Shown here one piece after another: positions 46,080 through 55,003 of a DNA stretch of 64,000 nt (positions within the stretch are counted from its first letter, which is position 1; the number at the start of each line of letters is the position of its first letter). A program made the translations under genes and the position numbers. The notes under the pieces are model-generated. The model was not told the origin of the DNA, searched no databases, and saw only the letters and a program-made list of their open reading frames with translations. The stretch comes from Paraburkholderia aromaticivorans (lineage in GTDB: Bacteria; Pseudomonadota; Gammaproteobacteria; Burkholderiales; Burkholderiaceae), in contig NZ_CP022989.1 in the NCBI RefSeq assembly GCF_002278075.1, forward strand, positions 372,001 to 436,000. The letters are read 5' to 3'.

Positions 46080-47120
46080 TCACACCTCAGGTTGTTCGGA
46101 TTCTGCTATCCGGAATCGACGCCAGCGTGAATCGACTCCGATACCTATCAATACCAGCACGATCACCCAAGCGCCAACGCTACACCATTGAACGGCGGAA
46201 GGCCAGTCAAGCAAGCTTAGAGCAAGTACTATACCAGTCGCCATGACCGCATACCACAGGATGGCTGTCTTCGAATGCCCGAGCCCGAACTGGACCATGC
46301 GTTGATAGTAGTGTTCGCGGTGTGCCTGCCAGATCTTCTCGCCGCGCAACAGCCGTCGCAGGAGCGTGACCGACGCATCGCCGATGAACGGCGAAAACAC
46401 CAGGGCGGGAAACCAGATCGGCCAGACGCCGTCGCCCCAGCCCCAATAGCCGAACGCGCCCGCCAGAAAACCGAGTGGAATCGAGCCGGCGTCGCCGAGG
46501 AAGACCTTCGCGGGGTGAAAGTTGAAGACCAGAAAGCCGGCCGCGGCGCCCGCCGCGGCCGCCGACGCGAGACTGAGTTCCGGCGACGGATGCGCGGTGA
46601 TTGCGGCGCCGATCGCGTACCCCGCGAAGCCAAACAGCGTCATGCCGCCGGCGAGCCCGTCCGCGCCGTCCATGAAGTTGTAAAGATTGACGAGCCACAG
46701 CAGTAAAAATGACAGGGCCGCAAGCAGCCAGAGCGGCACGGGCGCCGGGTGCGCCCAGACGAAGATCGCCACGGCGGCGAGGTGCGCCGCGAACCTGACC
46801 CGCGCGGGCAATCCGCGCCGGTCATCGATCTGCGAGACGGCGGCCAGCAATGCGGCGCACAGCGTAGCAAGCCAGAGGTGCGGCGCGACGATCAGGGTCG
46901 CCACGACCACCACCGGAACGATGCCCCAGCCGCCCACCCGTGGCGTCGGAAGCGTGTGTAGCGAACGTTCGTTCGGGACATCGGTCGCGAGACGCCATGC
47001 GAGGCCGGTACGCAGCAACGTCAGGAGAATCAACGCACAGGCCGCGAGCGAAACCGCCGCAACACACGCGGCCGAGATCCATGGAGAATCGATTAAGAAA
47101 GGAAACACCGGGTGGACCAT
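46080..47120 (-). CDS. WbpL/WbiH-like polyprenyl-phosphate sugar-1-phosphate transferase
   Basis: The 346-residue protein has about eleven membrane helices. The WecA/WbpL motifs are SLHTLPTPRVGGWG, the DDRRGL of the second cytoplasmic loop, VNLYNFMDGADGLAGG, KVFLGDAGSIPLGF and the AHREHYYQR histidine motif. WbpL enzymes start O-antigen chains by transferring FucNAc- or QuiNAc-1-phosphate to undecaprenyl phosphate. The preceding epimerase and following dehydratase would make that UDP-sugar. It is the third initiating transferase in the window and the one most likely to serve the O-antigen. Stop and next start lie within a few bases. Confidence 0.92.
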   Translation of the reverse strand: MVHPVFPFLIDSPWISAACVAAVSLAACALILLTLLRTGLAWRLATDVPNERSLHTLPTPRVGGWGIVPVVVVATLIVAPHLWLATLCAALLAAVSQIDDRRGLPARVRFAAHLAAVAIFVWAHPAPVPLWLLAALSFLLLWLVNLYNFMDGADGLAGGMTLFGFAGYAIGAAITAHPSPELSLASAAAAGAAAGFLVFNFHPAKVFLGDAGSIPLGFLAGAFGYWGWGDGVWPIWFPALVFSPFIGDASVTLLRRLLRGEKIWQAHREHYYQRMVQFGLGHSKTAILWYAVMATGIVLALSLLDWPSAVQWCSVGAWVIVLVLIGIGVDSRWRRFRIAESEQPEV

Positions 47121-47250
47121 CCCAAATATTGGTGCTGTGAAGGTAGGCGCAATTGTCGAAATTCGGATCTTGCTGGCTTAACGCGCGTTCGCGTGTTACG
47201 GAGACCTATCGCTTGTTACTGGGCGTTAATTCGCCTGACCGGGAGGAGCG

Positions 47251-48222
47251 TTAATCCGTGCGCCCCGAGGCGGCGGGTCGTGACGCGAGATACCATGCGG
47301 CCGTGGCAGCCAGCCCTGCGTCCAGCGAAAACGGGGGCGACCAGCCCAGCACATCGCGGATATGGGTCGAATCGACGCGCAGGCTGCCCGTCAGCCGATC
47401 GATCTGGTCGGCCTTTCCAGTCAGGCACCCCGCCATCTTTAGCACGCCGGGCGGCACGGGTACAAGCCGCGCAGGTCGCTTCAGATGCTGACCGAGACGG
47501 CGCGCCAGTTCCGCGACGCTCGCGTCTTCGCCATCAGTCACGTGAAACAGTTGATTTGCGGCATCCGGATGCGTCGCGCAAGCGACGAGCGCGCTCACAA
47601 GATTGTCCACATAGACCATGCTCCGACGCGCAGCGACCGCGCCGATCGGCAGCGGCATGCCTCTGGCAATCGCATGCATCAATGCAAAGAAGTTTGCACG
47701 GACCTGCGGTCCGTAGACGAGCGGAGGACGAATCACCGCGATCTCCAGGCCCACGAGTGCGCCATAGTCTTGCAGCATCACTTCGGCTTCCGCTTTCGAT
47801 ACGCCGTACGGATCGGGAGGATGACGCTCGTCGGTTTCATTGAGTGGCCTGCCAGAGTCGAGCTCCGCGAGCGCTTTGATGCTGCTCACGAAGACGAAGC
47901 GCTTCACTCCGGCGCGCATCGCGGCTTCGGCAACTTTCAGCGTGCCGTCGACGTTGGTGGCGCGGAAGGCAGCAAGCGGATCGGTGGCCGCGTCGCGCAT
48001 CACGTGGACGCGGGCCGCGAGATGGATCACTGAATCGGCGCAGGCGAAGGCATCGGGCGTAATCGCGTCGAGCGATGCGATGCGCACCGTCTCGTCGCCC
48101 TGCTCGTGCGTCGCGCCATCGCGCACGATTCCGACCGGCTGCATGCCGGCATCACGCAGGGTGCGCGTGAGCGCGCGCCCGACGAAGCCGTTGGCGCCGG
48201 TGATGGCGATGCGCGAGGTCAT
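47251..48222 (-). CDS. WbpV/WbiG-like UDP-sugar 4-reductase/epimerase (extended SDR)
   Basis: The 323-residue protein starts with ITGANGFVGRAL. It has HLAARVHVM, the catalytic FVSSIKA block, PYGVSKAEAE (Y-x3-K) and VIRPPLVYGPQVRANF. This pattern is that of WbpV and related proteins that act on UDP-4-keto-6-deoxy-GlcNAc to give UDP-QuiNAc or UDP-FucNAc. Together with the WbpM-like dehydratase and WbpL-like transferase it forms the first-sugar module of the O-antigen. It lies 130 bp before the WbpL-like gene and is divergent from the acyltransferase gene. Confidence 0.87.
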   Translation of the reverse strand: MTSRIAITGANGFVGRALTRTLRDAGMQPVGIVRDGATHEQGDETVRIASLDAITPDAFACADSVIHLAARVHVMRDAATDPLAAFRATNVDGTLKVAEAAMRAGVKRFVFVSSIKALAELDSGRPLNETDERHPPDPYGVSKAEAEVMLQDYGALVGLEIAVIRPPLVYGPQVRANFFALMHAIARGMPLPIGAVAARRSMVYVDNLVSALVACATHPDAANQLFHVTDGEDASVAELARRLGQHLKRPARLVPVPPGVLKMAGCLTGKADQIDRLTGSLRVDSTHIRDVLGWSPPFSLDAGLAATAAWYLASRPAASGRTD

Positions 48223-48337
48223 TCCTCAGCGCTCCGGATACGCCGCGCCGCCACGTTGCAGGCGGACTTGCAAAAAATCCTTGTGTAGTATCATCTACGA
48301 TCCCTTGTTTTCAATCCCGGCCCCCGTTGCCCGCCCC

Positions 48338-49429
48338 ATGCAGAATCTGAAGCCCGCCACCAGTTCCGACGCGTCTCGCCAGCTTTCCCATCCGCGCGAC
48401 AACTTCGATGCCATCCGCCTCATCGCGGCGTTGATCGTGGTGTACGGCCATGCGTTTCCGCTGAGCGGTGTGGCAAGCCCGAACATTCTCGGCAACGAAG
48501 TGCAGACGCTCGCAGTCAAGGTGTTCTTCGTGATCAGCGGTTATCTCGTGATCGAGAGCTGGCGCCGCGATCCCTCGCCCTATCGCTATCTGTGGCGCCG
48601 CTGCCTGCGCATTTTCCCGGGACTGTTCGTCTGCGTCGTGCTCAGCGCGTTCGTGCTCGGGCCGCTCGTTACGTGGCTGCCGCTCAAGGAATACCTTGCG
48701 AACGAGTGGACGCGCCGCTATCTGGGAAACATCGTACTGTACCCGTCTTACGCGTTGCCGGGCGTCTTCGACAAGATCACCTATCCGAATGCCGTCAACG
48801 GTTCGCTGTGGACCCTGCCGGTCGAGTTCTCGATGTACCTCCTCTGCCCGCTCGTCGTCCTGTGGGGTCGCGGCGAGAAACTGCGCATCCTCATCGCGAC
48901 CGTCATCCTGTGCGCTGCGGGATTGTATCTGGTGCGCTTCGCCCGCCCCGCCCACCAGATCGTTTTTTACGCGACCGATGTGGTGTCCGCCCTCGATGCA
49001 GCGCCGTACTTCTTCCTCGGCGCGAGTTGGCGCATTCTGGCGCCACAGAAGGCCTACAACCTGCAGGCCGCCCTGCTCGCGGTGCTGATGCTGGCTGCGA
49101 TTCCCCAAGGCACGATCACCTACGAGATCGGACTCTATCTCGTGCTGCCCTACGCCATTCTGTCGTTTTCGCTCGCCAAACCGGCAGTATTCGGATGGAC
49201 CGGGCGCTTCGGCGACTTCTCGTACGGCGTTTATATCTACGGTTTCGTCGTTCAGCAGACCGTCTCGTATCTGGTCAACGCTGGCGGGCGACCATACGTC
49301 AATTTCCTCATCTCGGTAGTGCCGACGCTTGTGCTCTCCGTGATCTCGTGGCATCTGATCGAGAAGAAATTCCTCCTGCTCAAGCCGAAGAAGCGCCGCG
49401 CCGCCGCGACTGCTCTGGCGACGCCCTGA
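48338..49429 (+). CDS. Acyltransferase family 3 protein (WbiA-like O-antigen O-acetyltransferase)
   Basis: The 363-residue membrane protein has the acyltransferase-3 start FDAIRLIAALIVVYGHAFPL, with Arg and His in place, then AVKVFFVISGYLVIESW and WTLPVEFSMYLLCPLVVLW. About ten helices are expected. B. thailandensis WbiA is an O-antigen O-acetyltransferase of this type and sits in a similar locus, so the same role is likely. The frame is open far upstream (47840) but only because of antisense codon structure. ATG 48338 gives the normal family N-terminus. It is the only plus-strand gene in the O-antigen locus and is convergent with the GT2 gene at 49439. Confidence 0.88.
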   Translation: MQNLKPATSSDASRQLSHPRDNFDAIRLIAALIVVYGHAFPLSGVASPNILGNEVQTLAVKVFFVISGYLVIESWRRDPSPYRYLWRRCLRIFPGLFVCVVLSAFVLGPLVTWLPLKEYLANEWTRRYLGNIVLYPSYALPGVFDKITYPNAVNGSLWTLPVEFSMYLLCPLVVLWGRGEKLRILIATVILCAAGLYLVRFARPAHQIVFYATDVVSALDAAPYFFLGASWRILAPQKAYNLQAALLAVLMLAAIPQGTITYEIGLYLVLPYAILSFSLAKPAVFGWTGRFGDFSYGVYIYGFVVQQTVSYLVNAGGRPYVNFLISVVPTLVLSVISWHLIEKKFLLLKPKKRRAAATALATP

Positions 49430-49438
49430 GGTCGCTCG

Positions 49439-50299
49439 TCACAACCACTTCCAGCCGAAGCGCCGGAAGAAGGTCCAGGCCGAACGTGCGAACAGCATGA
49501 TGTGCTTTCGTCCCTTCGTCGCCGCGCCGCCACCGTGGTGGACCACTTCGACACCGGGCACGAACACGACGCGCGCGAGCTTGCGAGTGCGCAGGCTGAG
49601 GTCGTAGTCCTCGAAGTACAGGAAGTAACGCGGATCGAAGCCTTCGAGGCGCTTGAGCGTGTCGGTGCGAAACAGCATGAAGCAGCCGCTGACGATGGGC
49701 GGATCCCAGAACACACGGCCCGCGTCCATCACGTCGCGCATCTCGTACCAATCCAGCCGCCGCGCGAACGGACGCCGCAGCGGGGCGGCCACAAAACCGC
49801 GCACGAACAGATCCAGCACCGACGGAAAACGCCGGCACAGGAACGCCTGTTCGCCGTTCCCATTGCGAATCAGCGGCGTGAGCAGGCCCGCCTCGCGATG
49901 CGCTTCGAGAAAGTCCAGCGCCTCGCGCAGCGCGTTCTCGTTCAGTTCGATATCGGGATTCAGCACTAGGTGATAACGGCTGCGCATCTGTTCGAGCGCG
50001 AGATTGTGGCCGCGTCCGTAGCCGACGTTCCCCTGGCCGCGAATCTCGTGTAATTCGAACGGTTCGCGTCGCGCGGCGGCAGGAACTCGCGCCGTTTCTT
50101 CCGGCGCACCGTTATCGATGAGATAGAGCGGCGTTTTCTCCGCGAGCAGCAAGCGGCGGAGAGCAGCCGCAAGCGTCTCCAGCGTGCGTTCGAGCATCGC
50201 CAGATCCGGTCGATAGACCACGATCGACACGCTCAACAGCGGCGCCGTGTCCAGCGCGCACGCGCCTTGTGGAACGGGGCCTTGATTCAACATATTCAT
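49439..50299 (-). CDS. Glycosyltransferase family 2 (rhamnosyltransferase-like)
   Basis: The 286-residue protein has a GT-A domain with LSVSIVVYRPDLAMLERTL, LYLIDNG, NVGYGRGHNLAL, the DxD-equivalent LVLNPDIEL and the FDPRYFLYFEDYDLSLR block of WbbL-like enzymes. It probably transfers rhamnose or 6-deoxytalose from dTDP donors made by the Rml proteins. ATG 50299 is the most likely start. A longer in-frame version from 50386 is possible but poorly conserved. It is separated from the sulfotransferase gene by 212 bp. Confidence 0.88.
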   Translation of the reverse strand: MNMLNQGPVPQGACALDTAPLLSVSIVVYRPDLAMLERTLETLAAALRRLLLAEKTPLYLIDNGAPEETARVPAAARREPFELHEIRGQGNVGYGRGHNLALEQMRSRYHLVLNPDIELNENALREALDFLEAHREAGLLTPLIRNGNGEQAFLCRRFPSVLDLFVRGFVAAPLRRPFARRLDWYEMRDVMDAGRVFWDPPIVSGCFMLFRTDTLKRLEGFDPRYFLYFEDYDLSLRTRKLARVVFVPGVEVVHHGGGAATKGRKHIMLFARSAWTFFRRFGWKWL

Positions 50300-50511
50300 A
50301 CAGCGGAGACGGCTCGGCGAATGGGAATGAAAAGAGAAAGCGGCAACCAACCAAAAAAGTCTGCCTGACCCCGCGCGTTTCGACAAGTACCGCCTGCGGC
50401 CCTCGTCAGCGGAGCCTCGCGAGCGGATATTTGCTCCGAAGACGCGGCGCTCACGTCACCGCGCTGAGGAAACAGGCCGCGCCTCGCCACACGAGAGTAT
50501 ACGCAAACTGA

Positions 50512-51255
50512 TTAGACGGCCCTCTTTTGTCTTATCAAACTATAAAGTTCCAGATCGAGCTCGTTGGCATTTTCAATTACGCGGCGATCCCCCGCCGAAA
50601 GCATCTCACGCGGACCAGCGAACACATTCTCTCTAGCGACTACCAAGCCATCCTGACCCAATCCTAACCATCCCGCAACAAAATTGGCAGTCTTCCAGAG
50701 GCTATCCACGAAGCCAACGTGCGAAAAATATTTATCGAGATTCTCCAAAGCACGCTTCAAACGAAACCCCTCATTAATCTGTCTCGTCGGCAATTTCTTT
50801 GTAACGCTCCACCAATAATTTGCCAATCGATCCTCTAGGAGCGGGAAGTAGCGATAGCTTGCCGAGAAAATTCGGACCATTTCATTATTAGTTTCTGGCG
50901 TTACGCACGACTCCACAAAATCTCGCAAAGAAAGATTCCCATCTTTTATGAATTCAAAATAGGGAGAATCAGTAAACCTAGCGTGATGACGGTAAAGAGA
51001 AACCACTCGCTCCAGCGGATCGCGCATGACAGTGGCGTACAGTGGGTTCTCATCACCAAATAGAACGTGCGCCCCAAACGCGAAATGTCCGAACAAGAGG
51101 GACTCACCCGTCAAGCCGGGCCGCGCCTCATCAGCTATTCGCTTATTCAACCCGGAATAAATTGGATAGACAGAACATGTCGCAGATCGCGCACCAAAAA
51201 CCGCCGCGCCCAACGATGTCCCGGCCGTCTTGGGAATATGAACGAAATATTTCAC
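50512..51255 (-). CDS. Sulfotransferase family 2-like protein
   Basis: The 247-residue protein begins MKYFVHIPKTAGTSLG. HIPKTAGTS is the 5'-phosphosulfate loop that binds PAPS. MRDPLERVVSLYRHH near residue 78 is the 3'-phosphate site. This is the pattern of carbohydrate sulfotransferases (Sulfotransfer_2, heparan 2-O-like). It would place a sulfate on an O-antigen sugar in the cytoplasm. The gene is clearly lower in GC than its neighbours, with AT-rich third positions, which suggests recent transfer. No PAPS-synthesis genes are visible nearby. It is flanked by GT2 genes on the same strand, which makes an O-antigen role likely. Confidence 0.82.
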   Translation of the reverse strand: MKYFVHIPKTAGTSLGAAVFGARSATCSVYPIYSGLNKRIADEARPGLTGESLLFGHFAFGAHVLFGDENPLYATVMRDPLERVVSLYRHHARFTDSPYFEFIKDGNLSLRDFVESCVTPETNNEMVRIFSASYRYFPLLEDRLANYWWSVTKKLPTRQINEGFRLKRALENLDKYFSHVGFVDSLWKTANFVAGWLGLGQDGLVVARENVFAGPREMLSAGDRRVIENANELDLELYSLIRQKRAV

Positions 51256-51353
51256 AATACCTCACTTGTTTCTGTTTGCCGGCAAGCGTCGCTCGTGCCC
51301 ATATCTTTTATCCACAGTTCCCTCGCCTATGTCAGGCGGCGCGTCATATGGCG

Positions 51354-53273
51354 TTATTTCTGACGAAATTGATTCAATCTTCTTGAAACTGTTCGCAGCA
51401 TGAACGAAAGTCTGGATTGCGATCCGAATACGCGCGTCAATATTGGATATTTCGCGGCAAAGCGCCTTGCGCCGCGCCGGGAAATATAAAGGAGCGATTG
51501 GGAACGCACCTGCTCGTCCACCATCTCCACGACATCGCGCGGCGACAAGGTTATGCGCATAGACTTCTGCATTTCGACCACGCGCTCGTAGCTCTGATGC
51601 AGCTTGTGCTGGCGCGTCACCGCGAGTCCGTGCGATTGCGGCACGCGCGCGCGTGACGTGGTCTTGCGCACCGCGTGGAAATCTCCGTCGAGCGCGTAAC
51701 GCGTCCACAACAGCCAGTCCTCGAGTTGGTCCATCGATTCGTCGAAGCCGCCGTGACGCTCATAGAGCTCGCGCTTGAAGACGACCGACTGGATCGGGAC
51801 TAGGTTCTCCTGCCACATCGCGATCTGCGAAAACAGCCGGAAGTGCGTGTACGGCTCACCTTCCTCGATCACGAGACGGCCCTGCGCGTCGTGGCGCACG
51901 GTCGACGGCACGAAGTCCGCGGCACCGTACGCGGCATTGACGCCGTGTTCGGCGGCCGCCGTCATCAGCACCTCGATGTGATCCGCGTAGAGTTGGTCAT
52001 CATCGTCGAGGAAACACAACCATGCGCCGCGCGCCATCGCCAGCGCGCGATTGCCGGCCGCGCTGCGTCCGACCGGCTCGACGGTAGCCTCGTAGCGGAT
52101 CGCCAGGCGCGAAGTGAATTCGGCTTCGATCATCGCCCGCGCGGTGGGCGCCCCATCCTCCACTACCACGGCCTCGATGTTCGGGTATGTCTGGTGCGCA
52201 ATGGAAAGGAGTGCGTAACGCAACAGGTCCGCGCGCGCGTGCGTGCGCACGATCACGCTGACGAGCGGCCACGCGTCCTTCGCGAGCGGCGCGGTGGCAA
52301 ACCGATGAAACGTGCCGAGGCGGCGGCGGCCATAGTTCCACAGCAGGAATTCGCCCCGAAAGCCGCGTTCGCGCCACGTCGCGCCGCTGGACCGGAAGTA
52401 ATTCAGTGATCGCGCGAATCGCCGCAGGCTATCGAGCGTCGCTCGGCGGCCGCGCGGCAGCTTGCGGATGCCGCTCAGTTCGACCAGCGACAGCCCAAGA
52501 CCAGCAGCGATATCCCGCCAGGTGCCGAAACGCGCACGCAAACACAGCGACGCGTAGATGCCGTTGAAAATCTGCGCGAGCTTCACTTCGCCGCTTGTCG
52601 CATAGGTCCAATGCACGACGGCGGCGCGTGGCACGTATTTGAGCGCGTAGCCACTCGCGCGCAGCCGCCAAGAGAGGTCAACGTCCTCGCCGTATAAAAA
52701 GATTCGCTCGTCGAAACCGCCGACTGCGTCGAACGCATCCCGCCGGAACAATACTGCCGCACCGCTGACCCAACTCGTCGTCAGAAAGGAAGGATCGTAG
52801 TCTTTCGGATGCTCAAAGGGGGTCTGCCGCATTTCCCACGCGGCGACCTTCGTGTTCGGCTCGACTTCGGCGAGCAATTCCTCGAGCGCGTCCGGGAACA
52901 GTTCGAGATCCGGATTGAGCACTAGCACAAAGGGCGCGTCGCCAAGCGCGATGTTCGCGTTGTGCGCGCGGCCGAAGCCGAGATTCTCGGCGGAGTGCGT
53001 CACCGAAACGGAGACGCCGCTCGACGACGACGCGTTGCGCCGCATGGCCAGCGTCTCCCATTGCTCCGCAAGCGCGCGGTCGTTATTGCGGATGCGCACA
53101 TGCGGTAAGAGCCGCGCGGCGATCGTCTGCCGCGCAATGCTGTCGAGCAGGCGCTCGACCTCCTCTACCGTGTTGCGGTAGACAACCAGCGAGATGTCTA
53201 CCGCCTGCCCGGTGGCCAGCCACGCGTCAGTGAGCGAGCCCTCGAGGGCAGGATCGATCGCCGTCACACTCAA
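51354..53273 (-). CDS. Double GT2 glycosyltransferase
   Basis: The ~639-residue protein has two GT-A domains. The first (residues ~20-270) has VDISLVVYRNT, NLGFGRAHNANIAL, VLNPDLEL and FLYGEDVDLSWRLRASGY. The second (residues ~360-600) has LVSVIVRTHARADLLRYAL, VVVEDGAPT, CFLDDDDQLYADHIEVL and LEDWLLWTRY. It likely adds two sugars to the O-antigen repeat. The start is taken at TTG 53273, whose TTGA overlaps the stop of the gene before it and which has GAGG eight bases upstream. GTG 53267 is the alternative. The upstream in-frame extension to 53534 lies inside the previous gene and is not used. Confidence 0.87.
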   Translation of the reverse strand: MSVTAIDPALEGSLTDAWLATGQAVDISLVVYRNTVEEVERLLDSIARQTIAARLLPHVRIRNNDRALAEQWETLAMRRNASSSSGVSVSVTHSAENLGFGRAHNANIALGDAPFVLVLNPDLELFPDALEELLAEVEPNTKVAAWEMRQTPFEHPKDYDPSFLTTSWVSGAAVLFRRDAFDAVGGFDERIFLYGEDVDLSWRLRASGYALKYVPRAAVVHWTYATSGEVKLAQIFNGIYASLCLRARFGTWRDIAAGLGLSLVELSGIRKLPRGRRATLDSLRRFARSLNYFRSSGATWRERGFRGEFLLWNYGRRRLGTFHRFATAPLAKDAWPLVSVIVRTHARADLLRYALLSIAHQTYPNIEAVVVEDGAPTARAMIEAEFTSRLAIRYEATVEPVGRSAAGNRALAMARGAWLCFLDDDDQLYADHIEVLMTAAAEHGVNAAYGAADFVPSTVRHDAQGRLVIEEGEPYTHFRLFSQIAMWQENLVPIQSVVFKRELYERHGGFDESMDQLEDWLLWTRYALDGDFHAVRKTTSRARVPQSHGLAVTRQHKLHQSYERVVEMQKSMRITLSPRDVVEMVDEQVRSQSLLYISRRGARRFAAKYPILTRVFGSQSRLSFMLRTVSRRLNQFRQK

Positions 53274-54994
53274 CGCAAGCGCCTCACAATGCCTCGCCCG
53301 ATCTGTCGCGCCACCTTGTTCGAGCGCGACGCGAACGTCAGCAGCGCCGGATGACGATGCAGGAGCTCGAGCACCGAGCGCTTCGCGGACTTCGTGCGGC
53401 TCATGTACGCGATGTCGTTCTCGAGCTTGATGATCCACTTGCGCTGATCGTTGATGAGCTTGATCGTGCCGGGCGGGAACACGTGATATTGCCGGTCGAT
53501 CTTGGCCAGGATCATGTGATAGTCGCGCTCCCAATCGCTTTGCGAATGGATCGAGTACGACGACTCACCCTTCTTCCACTTGTGATAGATGCAGGTGATC
53601 TCGGGCGACGCCTCGACGCCGCACATGAACAGGCAGCGCAGTTCGAAATCCCAGTCCTCAGCGGTATTGAGCGACTCATCGAAGCGCAAGCCCAACTCGT
53701 GGAACACGGCTCGCGGAAACGACATCGCCACGGGGGGCGAGTAATTCTGATGCAGATGCGCGTAGAAGTCATACGTCCCCGGGAACGGATGACGAATCGC
53801 GCCCACTACCGCGTAACCCTTGCCGCCCGCTGCGGTGTCCGCCGTCTCGGCGATGTCCTGCTCCACCGCCACCGTACGCAGCATGCGGCCCGGCGACTTC
53901 TCGGCCATTTTCTGGAACGTCTCCACCCAGTGGGCGAAGATCATTTCGTCGTCGTCGAGAATCGTGATGTAGTGACCTCGCGCCAACTCGAAGCCGAAAT
54001 TGAGCGGCGTGGTACGGCCGCCGCGATCGCACGGCACGATGCGCGAACGGTTGCGAATGGCTTCGGGCATGTCCTCGACGATGCGCTCGATGCGCTTCTG
54101 CAACTCGAATTCCACCCTGTGCGGAATCACGATCAGCTCGAAGTCCCGCGACGTCTGTGCCGTGAGCGCCAGCAGCAGATCGCGGAAGCTCGCGAGCCGG
54201 CGCCCTTGTGTACGCATCACGATGGAGAGGAACGGACGCTCCTCGACGGGTTCGACGACAAGCGGCGCCACCTTGCGCGGGCCCGGCAAATACGCGCGCA
54301 CCAGTTCGTTGATCGACGAGAAATCGTCGGCGGCCTCGCGAATCTGGCTGAGGTAACGATTCAGCGGCGTGGCGTCCGATACAAGCGGATCGAACCTCGG
54401 GAAATACTGATCGCTACGCTGACGTTGGAAGTCCGCGCGCGCCACTTCCGTCCAGCCCGCGCTCGACATCATCGCGTTTAGCAAACGGTCGGTGTGGTGA
54501 ATGACGTGTGTGTGGTCAAGTAGTCCTTCGACGGTATAGTCCCAGCGGCCGGCAAGGAGCTTCGCGCCGAGATCGCGGTGCGCGACGTTTGGCACCGCGA
54601 TCACGAACAGCGCCGCGCGATTCTCCGCGAAGTTTCGGAGCGCGTTCAGAAACTGCGGTCCATTGGTGATGTGCTCGAGCGTGTCGATCATGCTGATCGA
54701 TGCAAGCGTGCGGTCGCCCAACGCGGCGCGCAGGGTCGCGATGGCCGCGTGCTCATCCAACAGATCAATCGCGTGGGTCTCGAAGCCCCGCTCGTCGAGC
54801 GCTTGCAAACGGGTGCCGTCGAGATCGAGGCCGACATAGGTCAACCCCGTTTCGCGCACCGGTTCAGCGATCGGGCCGTATCCGCAGCCGATATCGAGAT
54901 GAACGCCGCCGGTGCCGGCATGCACGTGTAGAAGCTCAACCACGCGACTATAGACGGTGCCGGATTCGTAAGGATGGTCGTATGCGTTACTCAT
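53270..54994 (-). CDS. SAM methyltransferase fused to a GT2 glycosyltransferase
   Basis: The 574-residue protein has an N-terminal class I methyltransferase (residues ~10-195) with VHLDIGCGYGPIAEPV for SAM binding, and VGLDLDG and MIDTLEHI further on. A C-terminal GT2 domain follows from residue ~250 with FLSIVMRTQGRR, TTPLNFGFELARGHYITILDDDEMIF and AEDWDFELRCLF. It could both transfer and methylate a sugar, or cap the chain. In ABC-transporter O-antigens terminal methylation often sets chain length, and Wzt reads it through its C-terminal domain. That is a plausible but unproven role here. It lies nine bases after the next GT2 gene. Confidence 0.87.
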   Translation of the reverse strand: MSNAYDHPYESGTVYSRVVELLHVHAGTGGVHLDIGCGYGPIAEPVRETGLTYVGLDLDGTRLQALDERGFETHAIDLLDEHAAIATLRAALGDRTLASISMIDTLEHITNGPQFLNALRNFAENRAALFVIAVPNVAHRDLGAKLLAGRWDYTVEGLLDHTHVIHHTDRLLNAMMSSAGWTEVARADFQRQRSDQYFPRFDPLVSDATPLNRYLSQIREAADDFSSINELVRAYLPGPRKVAPLVVEPVEERPFLSIVMRTQGRRLASFRDLLLALTAQTSRDFELIVIPHRVEFELQKRIERIVEDMPEAIRNRSRIVPCDRGGRTTPLNFGFELARGHYITILDDDEMIFAHWVETFQKMAEKSPGRMLRTVAVEQDIAETADTAAGGKGYAVVGAIRHPFPGTYDFYAHLHQNYSPPVAMSFPRAVFHELGLRFDESLNTAEDWDFELRCLFMCGVEASPEITCIYHKWKKGESSYSIHSQSDWERDYHMILAKIDRQYHVFPPGTIKLINDQRKWIIKLENDIAYMSRTKSAKRSVLELLHRHPALLTFASRSNKVARQIGRGIVRRLR

Positions 54995-55003
54995 GTCGTC
55001 CGT

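Noticed and set aside
47840..48337. In-frame 166-residue extension of the acyltransferase gene
   Set aside because: The extension is antisense to the WbpV-like gene. The acyltransferase-3 N-terminus begins just after ATG 48338.
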